Origin: Hormiphora californensis
Taxonomy: Eukaryota; Ctenophora; Tentaculata; Cydippida; Pleurobrachiidae
Length of the DNA: 64,000 bases
Assembly (NCBI GenBank): GCA_020137815.1
Contig: CM035357.1
Coordinates: 7,200,315-7,264,314, forward strand
Reading direction: 5' to 3'
The position numbers and the translations under genes are program-made. Below, one piece after another: positions 27,071 through 37,199 of the stretch. Under the pieces are notes generated by a model. The model was not told the origin of the DNA and searched no databases. It was given only the letters and a program-made list of their open reading frames with translations. Positions within the stretch are counted from its first letter, which is position 1. Every line of letters begins with the position of its first letter.

Positions 27071-29020
27071 ACACATAATGAGAGAGAGAGTGATTGAGAG
27101 AGAGAGAGCAGTGTGTTGAGTATATATAACACACGTATTGAATGTGTGTGAGTGTGTGCGTACATGTGTATTCTATATATTGCCCCTCCTTCTAATACAT
27201 GGTACAACGTCCCCAGCTCCCCATCCCCCCATCCCTTATTCTCCTTCTCTTGCGTGTATGTCATCCCTAGAAAAGGAGATAAGGGAGAGAGAGAGGGGTC
27301 TCGTTTACCAGGGTAGTAGCATTAGTAGAGTCGACCTTCTCCAACAATCATTACTGTTACTGTGCATTTGTGATCAATAATATTATTATTATTATGTGCA
27401 TATAACACAAGGAGTATGTATATTGTATCGTTACACAACCATATATATATTGTATGTCGTCGTCCTCCCCCCTCCTGTTGAATAACAAGTTATGGAACAC
27501 CCCCCTTCCCCCCGTGTCCCCCATGCTCTCTGTACTACGGTTATCCTACCCTTTCTCCCTCCCGCTGCTATATTGTGTGTGGAGGTAGGATGGATACACC
27601 GGCCTCCCTCATTTTTACGCCTGTAAAACTTTTTCTATTGCGCTATATATGATACCTAGCAGTTGTGTGTGTGTGTGTGTGTGAGAGATTGAGAGAGAGA
27701 TAGGGAGATATGTATTGTATTCAAAAAACGGTTTTTAGATCGCTAGAATTATATACCTCCCCGCGTCCCTTGGAGCTTTAGAAATTTTTGTTGTGCCCCA
27801 GTGGCGCCGTAATTAGCCCAATTGAGAGTTCTGCCCACCCACCGTTAGTTAGGATGAAGTTTTACAGTGTAGAAATTGTTTTACCAAAAATTTTAATTCT
27901 TTTACAATTAATCCTTTTCATTTTGATGAAAAATGAGCGAGAAGAGAACACAACGTTTTTGCTTGAATTGAGAGAAAAAGAGAGCTATCCTGATATACAA
28001 TTGTTATACATGATTATTACCCTCCCTTCTATAATACACTAGAGTCATTGTGTAGGCGATATATTGCTGTCCCCCCCCCCCTATATAACACCCCCATGCA
28101 CACACCCGACCAACAACAGCCTGAAGGACACACTGCCCTGATCTCCCCTCTCCTGCACAATACCAAGAGAGATGGGGGATCTATAGAAGGGTGTGTTCCT
28201 TAGCAGCAACAAGACGTTTTAGAAAGAATGAGAGAGAGGGAGAGAAGAAAGAGAGAGAGGGAGAAGAGAGAGAGATTGTCCACGTGTGTGCCGCGGGTTT
28301 TGTTGGATCCAAATAATGGAATGTGCACCCCCCCTTTTTTGTTTGATCAAAATCCCTTTGTCGTGTATTATTTCCAAGTGTCTACAAGAAACACCAAATC
28401 AATCTATCAGATACCCGTGCATGTTCTCAAGAAGTCTTGTAATTTCTAAAGAAGGAGGTTCCCACTCTTTTTCTAAAGGTCCCATCTTCTATTCTAAAGG
28501 TCCTATCGCATGGAACACAGTGCACATCTCTTCTACCTCCCAGTCGCCCACACAGGAGGAGCGAGGTGTGTGTGTAATCAAATTGGGAGGCAGTTAAAGA
28601 GAGAGGGAGGGATTGGAAAACGGTAACGAAGTATTTTACCATGGCAACATGCAGCTCCCCCCGCTGTGTGTCCGCCACTTACCGCTCTCCCTTTTTTAGT
28701 TGATACACTCTCCTCATATACAGGGTGTCTTACAAAATGTGGCGGGATAGTACTTGAGAATTAGGGAAGATCTTCATCTTCTTCTCTCGTAGTCTGGTAT
28801 GGCTCATTTTATCTCTTTGACTGGCTTAAAAGAGACACAAACGAATTGCCATTATATACGCTTGTAGACACCTTAACCACTTTTTAACTGCAAGTTATCT
28901 GCGTCACTAGATGGTCGTGATCTCTTTATCCCCCTCTGTCTCTCTCTCTCACTCTCTCTCTCTCTCCTCTCTCCCTATATCTCTCTCTCCACCACGTCTG
29001 ACCCCACGAAGCCTCTCAGG
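27071..29020. other. 3' region of 14-3-3 and intergenic DNA
   Basis: GA/GT-rich low-complexity sequence (27078-27115, 27665-27705, 28208-28275) and AT-rich spacer. Longer frames here have no recognisable domain or codon pattern. A pyrimidine-rich stretch at 28930-29019 leads into the CEP19 start. Confidence 0.5.
29000..29019 (+). other. Acceptor-like site one base before CEP19 ATG
   Basis: A long TC-rich tract ends in gcctctcag, with the ATG at 29021. It is compatible with a trans-splice acceptor or the end of a 5' UTR intron. Confidence 0.5.
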
Positions 29021-29550
29021 ATGTTTTCGCCTCGAAAGTGTGGCATAAAGTATGACCCTCCGACTCTCATTCTCGAGTACATAGTGACTGCCACAGGGAA
29101 GCTACACCGCCGCTCCATGCCACTGCGTGACGTCACAGGTTCCACAGATCCAGACCTGGCTGCCAGGAAATGGAAGTCTCACCCGAAACACGGGAAATAT
29201 TTGGAGAAATTGGACGAGGAGAAGTTGAGTAGAGTGCTGGGCAAGTGTATACGGTATCTGAGGGGTGCTGAGGCGATAGGAGGAGGGACAAGGAGTAAAC
29301 CAACCCGGCTTGTTTGGATGATGACGATTTGTTGGGTGGTAGTGATAACATGGACTTAAACAAACTCAATGATTCGGAGCTGCAGTTTGAGAAGTCCAAA
29401 ATGCAAAGGGGATTCCTTGACAGACAGATAAAACCGGGAGATACTGAGTTTGAGTATAATAAAGAGGTTGATTTTGGGTCAGGGAAATTGGACAATGTTG
29501 AGGGTTGTGAGTGGGATGAGAGCGAGGATAATTCAGATTTTAGTTTCTGA
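29021..29550 (+). CDS. CEP19: CEP19 centrosomal protein, one frameshift
   Basis: The first frame (29021 to about 29310) has SPRKCGIKYDPPTLILEY, HRRSMPLRDV, HPKHGKYLEKL and the LSRVLGKCIRYLRG helix, all diagnostic of CEP19. The family pattern then continues in another frame from 29314: DLNKLNDSELQFEKSKM, then EFEYNKEVDF and CEWDESEDNSDFSF before the TGA at 29548. This mirrors the human C-terminal DLNKLDDKEL, EVEFPQ and GWDTESADEF order. A single-base indel near 29305-29315 (cttgtttgga) therefore splits one gene; consensus error or a real null allele are both possible. CEP19 sits at mother-centriole appendages and recruits RABL2 to start ciliogenesis. It is intronless here. Confidence 0.88.
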
Positions 29551-30502
29551 GAGGACAATCAGAGAGAGAGAGGGGTGCTGGTCGCCCTATGTGGTCATTG
29601 TGTATGCCAAGAGAGAGGAGAGAGAGGGAAGTCTTGGTCCCTTGAAATAGCGTGTTTGCCACAAGTTAATTCTTGTCCAGGTGCGACTAATTGATACAAT
29701 TAAATGTGGCCTCTTGTTCAGGTGTATTTTTAGTGAAGAGAGAGAGAGAGACAGAATGAGAGAGAAAGGAAGGAAGTGTGTAGATAGCTGGTGTAGATAA
29801 AATTGTAAAAAGGCACCAAAATCAAGTTTTTATATTCCTGTTATCATGTACAATATTTATGTTAACCGCACAGTCAGGCTTCTATTGCAAAATCCCTTGA
29901 TCTTGGTGTGTCAAATATGTCAGAACTGACAAGGGTACAGGGGGTTACACCCCTCGAATCACCTCTATAAGCCCAGAACCGATTACTCCTTATCACGATA
30001 CGTACTGTCAAATTTTACAGCTTTCTCTTCCCTCTCTATCTACGTTGAATACAGAGAGTTGTCGGTCCTGATGAGAAGCAGAGAGAGAGAGAAAGAACGA
30101 TGGGAAGTGGGTCAATATTGCAACATCACCTAAATTACTAGCACAGGTAGTCGATTGCGCGCGCGTACAAAGTACACCACTCCGCGCATTTCTCGGCAAT
30201 AGTCCCCTCCCTCTGCTTCACCTCTCTCCACAACATCGGCACCCATGTTCGTTCCAGGGGGAGTTGACAAATTCCAGGAATCGGATTCCTTCTTTATTGG
30301 GAGACTTGGGAGGAATGAATAAAGCCTCATTTTGTAAAGGAAGTTATGCATAGTAAATAGTACACAAAGATCATTTCACGATCTTCTGCTCAACTCTGAT
30401 TTCTCTCTCACAGTCTCTTCAGTCTTCACTCAATATATTTCACGACATTTTGACCTTTCTCACTTTTCAAACAACCCAACTCTGAGTTGGTCCATCCCCT
30501 CA
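29551..30502. other. Intergenic stretch between CEP19 and NF-YB
   Basis: GA-rich patches at 29560-29580 and 29730-29775, otherwise AT-rich spacer. No supported coding sequence. Confidence 0.5.
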
Positions 30503-32433
30503 CTAGCTGAATTGAGATAAGTTACTCTGGAAGTGGTTCGTGTATAGTTGGTGGGGTTGTCCATCAGGTACATTGTTGAGCATGCCCTGGGCTGGTATTT
30601 GGCCTGCAGGAAGACGAGTATCAGACAGGAAATAAAAGCGAAACACAGAGATCACACGTGCGAGCCAAGCTGTGTTTCAGATGTCTCCCTCCATCAGATA
30701 TTGGTTTACGCGCGCTTTCTAGCAGCCCGCGCGAACACCCCTGCCCTGGATCAGTGTGGTGGCGGCGTGTGCTCACCGACCCACAAAGCGGCAGTGGTTG
30801 ATAAAGTCAGATGCAACAGCGGGAAAATAATCATAACTTGATGATGGTTCTTGTTGTTTTACCTCCGTAGTGTACTTGGACGGCATGTAATTCTCGGACC
30901 CTTTGTTCCTCTTGGTCACCCATTTCTCCCTTCACTTGGATCAATGATTTCTCGCCCTGAAGGGGGGGGGGGTTGGGTTGAATTGGGAAGGGGGTTGAAT
31001 TTTGTGTAGACTTCCTTGAGTGCAAGATGTTGGTACTAAGAGACATCCTTAGCTCAGTCAGTAAGGATTAAAACAAAGAATCTCAAAGTGTGAAAATACA
31101 GCATATAAGAGAGTGAAAAAAACAAAGGAATCAAATCAAGTTGGCACCTTGAGAGCTGAGAATAAAGAAAGAAAAGATAGAGAGAAAAAGAGAAATAAGG
31201 GGCGTGAAAGAAAAATGAAGGGAGAGGATTTCTATGAAAGAATATCAAGCAACATCAATGATGATACAATATACCTGTTTGACCCATTCCCTGTACTTTT
31301 GTAGGTAAATCTTGAGGGGTTCAACATAGTTATCAAAACCTAGTGTATTCATTGCAAATAAGATATCCTCTCCATTTATTGTCTTCCTTTTCTCCTGCTG
31401 ACAACGATCTAGCAGGGATATCCAGTATTTAAATTAGGTACAACAGGATTCACGATTAATTAAATTATGGTTAACAATATTTACTTCAAAATATTACCGA
31501 GTACTATCTATAGTTGTAACGGGTATGAAATTGAGAAGTATTACCTGAAGCCTCACTGGTTATGAAACTAATGAACTCTGATACACACTCCTGAACACAC
31601 TCCTTAGCATCCTTAGCTATCTGAAAATGGGGGGGTTATTGGCTAATCTACGAAAGAAGAAGATAGAAAGAGGGAGATTCAGGGTGTGTAATGGGTATTT
31701 AATTTTAATGTTGGGCTACTACTTTGGCGATGCACTATGTAGAAGCTTCAGTCCCAAAGTAATTGGCAGTATACACATTTCAACCATTAGTGTACTTCCC
31801 CATCTCTCTCTCTCTCTCTTACTATCTCTCTTTTACTATCTCTCTCTCCCCTCTCTGTCTTTCTCAACAGCACTTTGAACATCCTCTTCCTTGAGCGTAT
31901 ATAACATTATGTATTCTGCGTGAGAGCGAGTTAGAGAGAGAATGAAAAAAGAGGGTGGAGCCGTGATAGTACTATCAAAATGGGACTAAAATTAACAATG
32001 AAAACATCATGATTTTGTACCTTCCCAACTTGTGGAACTGCTTTCTTCATGATTCGTGACACATTAGCAATAGGTAGAAATCTATCCTGCTCCCTGAGGA
32101 ATGTATCTCCTTCGCACCCTTTCTCTCCCACATCACCAGCTGGGTCCTGACCTGGGATTGTTTAATTAATTAATTTATTTATTTATTAATTGGGTATGAT
32201 GTCACAACAAATCATTGGAACAATCAACAAATCATTTTAATCATACTTCCAAAGTTTCCAGAAGGGTTATTGGATCGATCACTGCCCGGGTCATTCCCCT
32301 CTATCATACTAACACTGTCCACTTGCCCCATCGCTGACTCCAGGAGGTTTTGTGAGGGCATGGAGTTTTCATCCTGGGTGCTTTGTTCCCTGGGCTCGAA
32401 CTTCGTCTGAATAGCACCCGTAGTGGTTGTCAT
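30503..32433 (-). CDS. NFYB: Nuclear transcription factor Y subunit beta
   Basis: Six exons join in phase: 32433-32247, 32151-32021, 31620-31545, 31408-31275, 30956-30863 and 30603-30503, giving 240 aa (human NF-YB 207). The histone-fold core is nearly invariant: [58 protein letters not shown] and [19 protein letters not shown]. The C-terminus is Gln-rich and ends NLSQFS, much like the vertebrate QIQFS end. With NF-YC and NF-YA it binds CCAAT boxes. The upstream PNLDC1 stop lies only 145 bp before this ATG, with an AATAAA between and a TTTATAG acceptor-like site six bases before the start, so the two genes could share a primary transcript. Confidence 0.97.
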
Positions 32434-32439
32434 TTTATG

Positions 32440-32459
32440 CTATAAAGGGGGTATTGAAG
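32440..32459 (-). other. Acceptor-like site before NF-YB ATG
   Basis: On the minus strand the sequence reads CAATACCCCCTTTATAG, then six bases, then ATG (32433). It is a polypyrimidine tract plus AG with no room for a normal promoter between it and the upstream PNLDC1 stop. Confidence 0.55.
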
Positions 32460-32490
32460 TGGAGTTAGTCAAGCAATGAGTGATACCTGT

Positions 32491-32496
32491 TTTATT
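32491..32496 (-). terminator. AATAAA poly(A) signal between PNLDC1 and NF-YB
   Basis: A minus-strand AATAAA 83 bp after the PNLDC1 stop codon and about 57 bp before the NF-YB start. Confidence 0.6.
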
Positions 32497-32578
32497 GGGG
32501 ATTTAAACTAAAACTTAAAAAGAGCTAGAGCATTGTCAAAATTAATTGAATACAAATGTCAAATATAAAAACTGTCTC

Positions 32579-34192
32579 TTATTTTAAAAATCGTCTCAAT
32601 AACATTCCAACAATACACCCCACAGACACAACTACAACAGAAACAACAGCTGTCCTGCTAGTCCACCCTCCAGATCCCGGTTCATACCTTGTTACCTTGT
32701 ACACTTCATGTCCCTCCATCTCAACCAGCACCCCTGCTGACATGCCAATAGAAGGTAGCGCCACCAGACACCCTCCATCCATCTCCCTCACACTAACATC
32801 CCCGAACGCACTGAACACCCTAGACACATGATCCGGTGAGATGGTACACCCATCCACACGTGATACCACCAGCCACTGAGGTCGACCAAAGACCGGGTCC
32901 TCTCCTGCGAGGTTGATGTGGGTCAGTGAACACCTGATGAGGTTAACATGGTTCCTGTATCCCTCCAACTCCCTCCGATAGTCCATATAATGGAATGGTT
33001 TGGTGTACGGTGAGGTGTTGTTAACCGTAGCTGAGAAATGTGCTAGCCTCACAAAGACAGCCCCTGCCAGGAATGAATCATAACCCGCGTTGTGAGCCTT
33101 CATTCCCATTTCCGTGGAAAGGTTGCTTTGGATCCGTGGTTGGTACTCCATCCCCCGCACAAAGGGCCCGTTACATTCTTCATACAGATTTAGCAGGCTG
33201 GTACTCCGGAAGAAATTACCGTACTTTTCATCATTTTTGAGGGTTACCTTTATATTGCTGATAATATGGCGTGTATCATACACTTCTGGAAACTCTCTCG
33301 AGAACCGCCGTTTGAATTCTTCATAGCACTCCGGGAGGGGTTTATAAAACTTGTGATACATATACAACAGGTCCATCAGGACATTATGTCCTATGATCGG
33401 AGTCCTAGTTTTCCTGAGTAACCGAACAATATGTGTAAAACCTATCGCATCAGATAACTCTCTTGCTTTGTTTTCCCCTTCCTGTCTGTTGAACTCCTCC
33501 TTTCCCCCGTCAGAGTCCACCTTCATCACTTCCAGGGTAGAATTCTCCCCCGGTAACTGGTATGCGACAATGTCAGGGAAGTCGGGTGACGTCATAACGT
33601 CTGATATAAGAACCTCCATCATCCCCCTACTAAACGCATCGATAATGGTCTTTTCCTGGTGTCTCGCCTCACCAGACCACCGCTTGAGAAATTCCTGTTT
33701 CCGGCTACGGAATGCCTTTTTTACATCGTTCAACAGAATTTCCTCGACCCGGGGTGTGTCAGGTGATATGATCTGGAGGTTTGCGATCTCTTCCTCGTTT
33801 AAAAATGGGATCCCCCCGTAGAAACTCTTGTTGAAATCAAAGTCATGGCTCATGAGGAAATGACATGCTGCTGTTTCGTAAATTACACTCTGAGATAAAT
33901 TCTGGTAGAGTCGAGGATGAAGAGCAAAGTTGTACGAAGTGGAATCATAGTTTCTCGATATTCGATCATAAGTGAAAACTGTCAATCCGCACTGTAAAGG
34001 AGAGAAATCTTTACAACTTTCCTTCAGGATGTGATACCGCTCTTTCGGTGTGTCAAATAGGCTGACATTGGGACATCGATTCGTGTGAAGTCCAGAAAAC
34101 TCAAAATCTAGGCAAACAAAAGTTGCATTTTCCAAATTCTCCTCAAACTTTGTGACGATTTCGTGGAAGTTCTTGACAGTGACATCAACCAT
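32579..34192 (-). CDS. PNLDC1: PNLDC1-type pre-piRNA 3' trimmer (PARN-like exonuclease)
   Basis: A 537-aa single-exon frame with the CAF1/PARN DEDDh nuclease fold. FVCLDFEFSGL supplies D29 and E31, IGHNVLMDLLYMYHKF supplies D274, and KAHNAGYDSFLAG supplies H367 and D372, so all catalytic positions are present. The C-terminus is a hydrophobic helix (residues about 515-530, VVSVVVVSVGCIVGMLL) followed by RRFLK, the tail anchor that separates PNLDC1 from soluble PARN. PNLDC1 sits on the outer mitochondrial membrane and trims piRNA precursors bound to PIWI. The coding region has no introns, unlike most genes nearby. A TCCTTCAG acceptor-like site ends four bases before the ATG. PARN itself is the alternative, made less likely by the tail anchor. 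Confidence 0.88.
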   Translation of the reverse strand: MVDVTVKNFHEIVTKFEENLENATFVCLDFEFSGLHTNRCPNVSLFDTPKERYHILKESCKDFSPLQCGLTVFTYDRISRNYDSTSYNFALHPRLYQNLSQSVIYETAACHFLMSHDFDFNKSFYGGIPFLNEEEIANLQIISPDTPRVEEILLNDVKKAFRSRKQEFLKRWSGEARHQEKTIIDAFSRGMMEVLISDVMTSPDFPDIVAYQLPGENSTLEVMKVDSDGGKEEFNRQEGENKARELSDAIGFTHIVRLLRKTRTPIIGHNVLMDLLYMYHKFYKPLPECYEEFKRRFSREFPEVYDTRHIISNIKVTLKNDEKYGNFFRSTSLLNLYEECNGPFVRGMEYQPRIQSNLSTEMGMKAHNAGYDSFLAGAVFVRLAHFSATVNNTSPYTKPFHYMDYRRELEGYRNHVNLIRCSLTHINLAGEDPVFGRPQWLVVSRVDGCTISPDHVSRVFSAFGDVSVREMDGGCLVALPSIGMSAGVLVEMEGHEVYKVTRYEPGSGGWTSRTAVVSVVVVSVGCIVGMLLRRFLK

Positions 34193-34772
34193 TCGACTGA
34201 AGGATATAAGTTGTTAGATACATTAAACAAATCACGTTTCAATCCAACCACTGGATATAATTCTGAGAACCACTGGATATAATTCTGAAACTGTTTCATG
34301 CCCTTCCATATATTATCACTGTTTTGTCAAGGGAAATATAAAAATTTGTTTAACCCACTGCAGTCGTATCGAGGCATGAAGACGCAGCAGTTTTGCATCA
34401 TAGAAGATATCATAGTTCCATTGTTGGACATTCTGAATCAAATTTGAATGAGGGAAAGATAGAGGAGTGCCTTTCTTAAAACAATAGTTCCTCTTTCTCA
34501 TAGCAGCGAGATATAATAAAGATTTAGCAAGAGGGGAAGAAAGAAACAGAGATAAAAATGAATGGTTTACTGGTTATCTAGTTAGATACAAGTTTTCATG
34601 TGGTACTATTGAAAATAATGATCATTCAACAAGCTAGACTCGTATTGATATTTTTGAGCTCTCCAGGGGGTGGGGCAGTTTTTGTAGCTTGGACATGTTT
34701 TTAGTATACAGAGAGTTCTAAATTTTCGTATGAAGATGTTTTTCTTTGTTCCTAACACAACTCTCATCACAG
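34193..34772. other. Divergent spacer between PNLDC1 and the GT31 gene
   Basis: AT-rich 580-bp spacer that must hold both upstream regions. On the plus strand it ends in cctaacacaactctcatcacag directly abutting the ATG at 34773, an acceptor-like site. A short repeated word 'aaccactggatataattctga' occurs twice at about 34248-34290. Confidence 0.5.
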
Positions 34773-35909
34773 ATGTCAGATGAAGGAGAACTCAAACTTA
34801 ACTATCGCGGATTTTCCACGGCCGTGACTTCTACCGCAGCTATCTTCGTTATCATACTTTCTCTTCAAACATTGATCAATGAAGTACAAAACAATAACCT
34901 GGCGATAATGGAATATGTCGAATACGTTGAAAACACTACAACGAATATCACGATCGATACTATAACAAACGAAACGAGTGAAGAGGACCAGAAGGAGGAA
35001 GTTTTCATTGTGTTTGTGATTCCAATTGACCCTGCTGATTTTGAGCGGCGCCAAGTGATCCGTGAAACATGGGCTAATCGTTCCAGTTGGATAGACTACA
35101 AGGAGAAGACCAATACGACATCTCCCCAGGACGAGTACTACCGAGAATTTGCCATCATGTTTATTATGGCCGATCCAGATTTGGAATATAAAGAGGCTGC
35201 AGCTGCCAGGGACAAAGAAGACAGTGATGATGAAACAACTGAAACGGCAGAAGAAGAAAGCGATAATGCTAGTGAGGAAGAAGCTGAAGATATCAGCGAG
35301 TTGTTAAAGGAAGAAGCAGAAAGGTACGGTGATATTTATGATGTGGATGGGCTCGATGAGGGGTATCACCTGATAAAATACAAGGTTCTCTGGGGCCTGA
35401 GACAGAGCCTAGCGCTATACAACGCCACCTATATCATTAAAACGGATGGAGATATTCTTGTCAATATGCCAGTCCTGATTAGGAGACTAAAAAGAGAATC
35501 ACGGACCGGTCTCTACACAGGGCTCTGTCATGGACACAGTCTACCAGCTGATGTTTTGAAGTTTACGGTTACACATGGGAGTATTCCCAATTGGAGTTAC
35601 TGCTCAGGAGGAGGGTATATCTTGTCCCGTGATGTGGTGGAGAGAATCATGGAGCTGTCACGGGAGGTTGAACGGATTCCTATCATTGCTGAGGATATGT
35701 ACACGGGGTACCTTGTTGCTAGGTTACAAGAACCAGCAGTGTATGCAGTTAATGATGGTGGATGGTTGAAATTGAATCTGATTAATTTAGATCCTATAAT
35801 TTTGAATACAAAGGTATTTTTTCACGGGCTTAAAAAACTGAAACTTTTTAGATTCATTTTGGACAGTCTCAATGAGGCCCCATTTTTACCTGCGGCTGAT
35901 AACCATTAA
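34773..35909 (+). CDS. Beta-1,3-galactosyltransferase-like glycosyltransferase (GT31)
   Basis: A 378-aa type II membrane protein: short cytosolic N-terminus, transmembrane helix at about residues 16-36 (AVTSTAAIFVIILSLQTLI), a lumenal stem with several N-glycosylation sequons, then the GT31 catalytic domain. Motifs in order: RRQVIRETWANRS, YGDIYDVDGLDEGYHLIKYK, TYIIKTDGDILVN, NWSYCSGGGYILS and EDMYTGYLVA. GT31 enzymes add beta-1,3-linked hexoses in the Golgi. Two oddities: a very acidic insertion of about 50 residues (35205-35320) between the first two motifs, and DGD where the family usually has DDD in the metal-binding site. The ATG at 34773 directly follows an acceptor-like CAG; an in-frame ATG at 34746 lies before that site and is less likely. 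Confidence 0.88.
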   Translation: MSDEGELKLNYRGFSTAVTSTAAIFVIILSLQTLINEVQNNNLAIMEYVEYVENTTTNITIDTITNETSEEDQKEEVFIVFVIPIDPADFERRQVIRETWANRSSWIDYKEKTNTTSPQDEYYREFAIMFIMADPDLEYKEAAAARDKEDSDDETTETAEEESDNASEEEAEDISELLKEEAERYGDIYDVDGLDEGYHLIKYKVLWGLRQSLALYNATYIIKTDGDILVNMPVLIRRLKRESRTGLYTGLCHGHSLPADVLKFTVTHGSIPNWSYCSGGGYILSRDVVERIMELSREVERIPIIAEDMYTGYLVARLQEPAVYAVNDGGWLKLNLINLDPIILNTKVFFHGLKKLKLFRFILDSLNEAPFLPAADNH

Positions 35910-35922
35910 GCACATCATGCTC

Positions 35923-36064
35923 CAAAGTCAGATTTTTGAAGTTGTCAACTTCTCGTACGCTCGTTCTTTTCTGTGCCTATGACATGTTAACATGTGGTCA
36001 AAAAGTGATAAACATCACATACATGTGTGAGTTTGGGGTGACAACTTCAAAAAATCCGACTTTA
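35923..36064. mobile_element. MITE of the AAGTCGGATTTTTTGAA family
   Basis: About 142 bp. The right end ggtgacaacttcaaaaaatc/cgacttta is the reverse complement of the family terminus; the left end is a diverged copy (aaagtcagatttttgaagtt). Same family as 42553 and 42731. Confidence 0.8.
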
Positions 36065-37199
36065 ATTTGTGCGTAACAAATTGTGGCTTTAAATGTTTTT
36101 GGGGAGGGACTTTCTTTCCAGTAACTTTAATATCATTGTTTTGTTCAAACACTTTTTTTTAAATTTTATTCGCTCACGGGGCGCGCGAATAACAGTCTAA
36201 CTTGGCAATAATATTAATGGTCTCGCATGAACTGATTATGTATTATATATTTCAAACTTTCAATCAACTACAACGAAAAACTATCTATTAGTAATGTGTA
36301 TTTAATTGTTTAGGGAAAATGATCCATTCGGATTCAATACTTATGTGGTGGCAATGCTACAGCGCATGAGTGATGAGGATTGAGGGGAGCGAGCGCTGAT
36401 GATCCTGAAGGCTGAAGGCTCCTCTATCGCGTAAGGCCCCAGGTAGAGATTCGAATACTGGAGCCAGTTTCTTGATGCCAGAGATTCACTCTGCTGCTGA
36501 CATTGCGCACGGCGCCTACTTTCAATACAATTCACATCGAAATTCCTGCTAGTCATTGAAGATGTCGTGCGCAGCATGGTTCATCAGGAGTGTCAGTTTC
36601 CAATCTGCAACTGGAGCGTAACTTGGAAATATTTACACACTTCACACCGCACAGTTCAAACTTTCATCAACTACAACGTAAAACTATTTATTGAGGCGGC
36701 ACCCCCCCCTCAATTGTTTCAGTCGTATGTACCTACACTAAGTGGACGAGAGGAACCCGAGACTGTACGATCAACCCGAGAACACCCCTTCCCCAGAACC
36801 ACTCCCCCTCCGAACCGAGCCTCACTTGCACTGTGATGACGTCCCTAAACCAAAAAACATTGACAGGGCCCAAGATTCCCTTTGCAAATTGAAACCTTCT
36901 CATCTTTAAAAACTCGGTTCCCAATAAAAGTCCAAAACTTGCCCCCTCAACTGAAAAGGCGGGTGTTTCTCCAAAATACTACCAAATCTGTCTTTCATGA
37001 AAAAGTGCACTCCTTCCTTTTTTCCCCGTTACCTTCTCCCCCATGCTCCCCAAACTCTCGAAAGTTCCTCGAAAACTTAGGCAAAAAATGATCTCCAAAA
37101 ATTTGTTCTCCCCTCTCATTGTTTTTTTAAACAAATCATCGGACCGAACTTCAACGGTGGCCTAAAACTCCCTGTTGAACTGAAGACAACTTCCAGCAA
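36065..37199. other. Gene-free stretch upstream of LINE remnant
   Basis: Contains a direct duplication of 'tcaactacaacg(t/a)aaaactat' (36267 and 36665). The part from 36860 on may be decayed LINE 5' sequence. No intact coding sequence. Confidence 0.4.

Noticed and set aside
27788-28042. 84-codon ORF with a hydrophobic stretch
   Set aside because: No acceptor-like start, no family resemblance and AT-driven composition; insufficient support.
30548-30841. 97-codon plus-strand ORF
   Set aside because: It overlaps the last NF-YB exon in antisense and has no recognisable domain.
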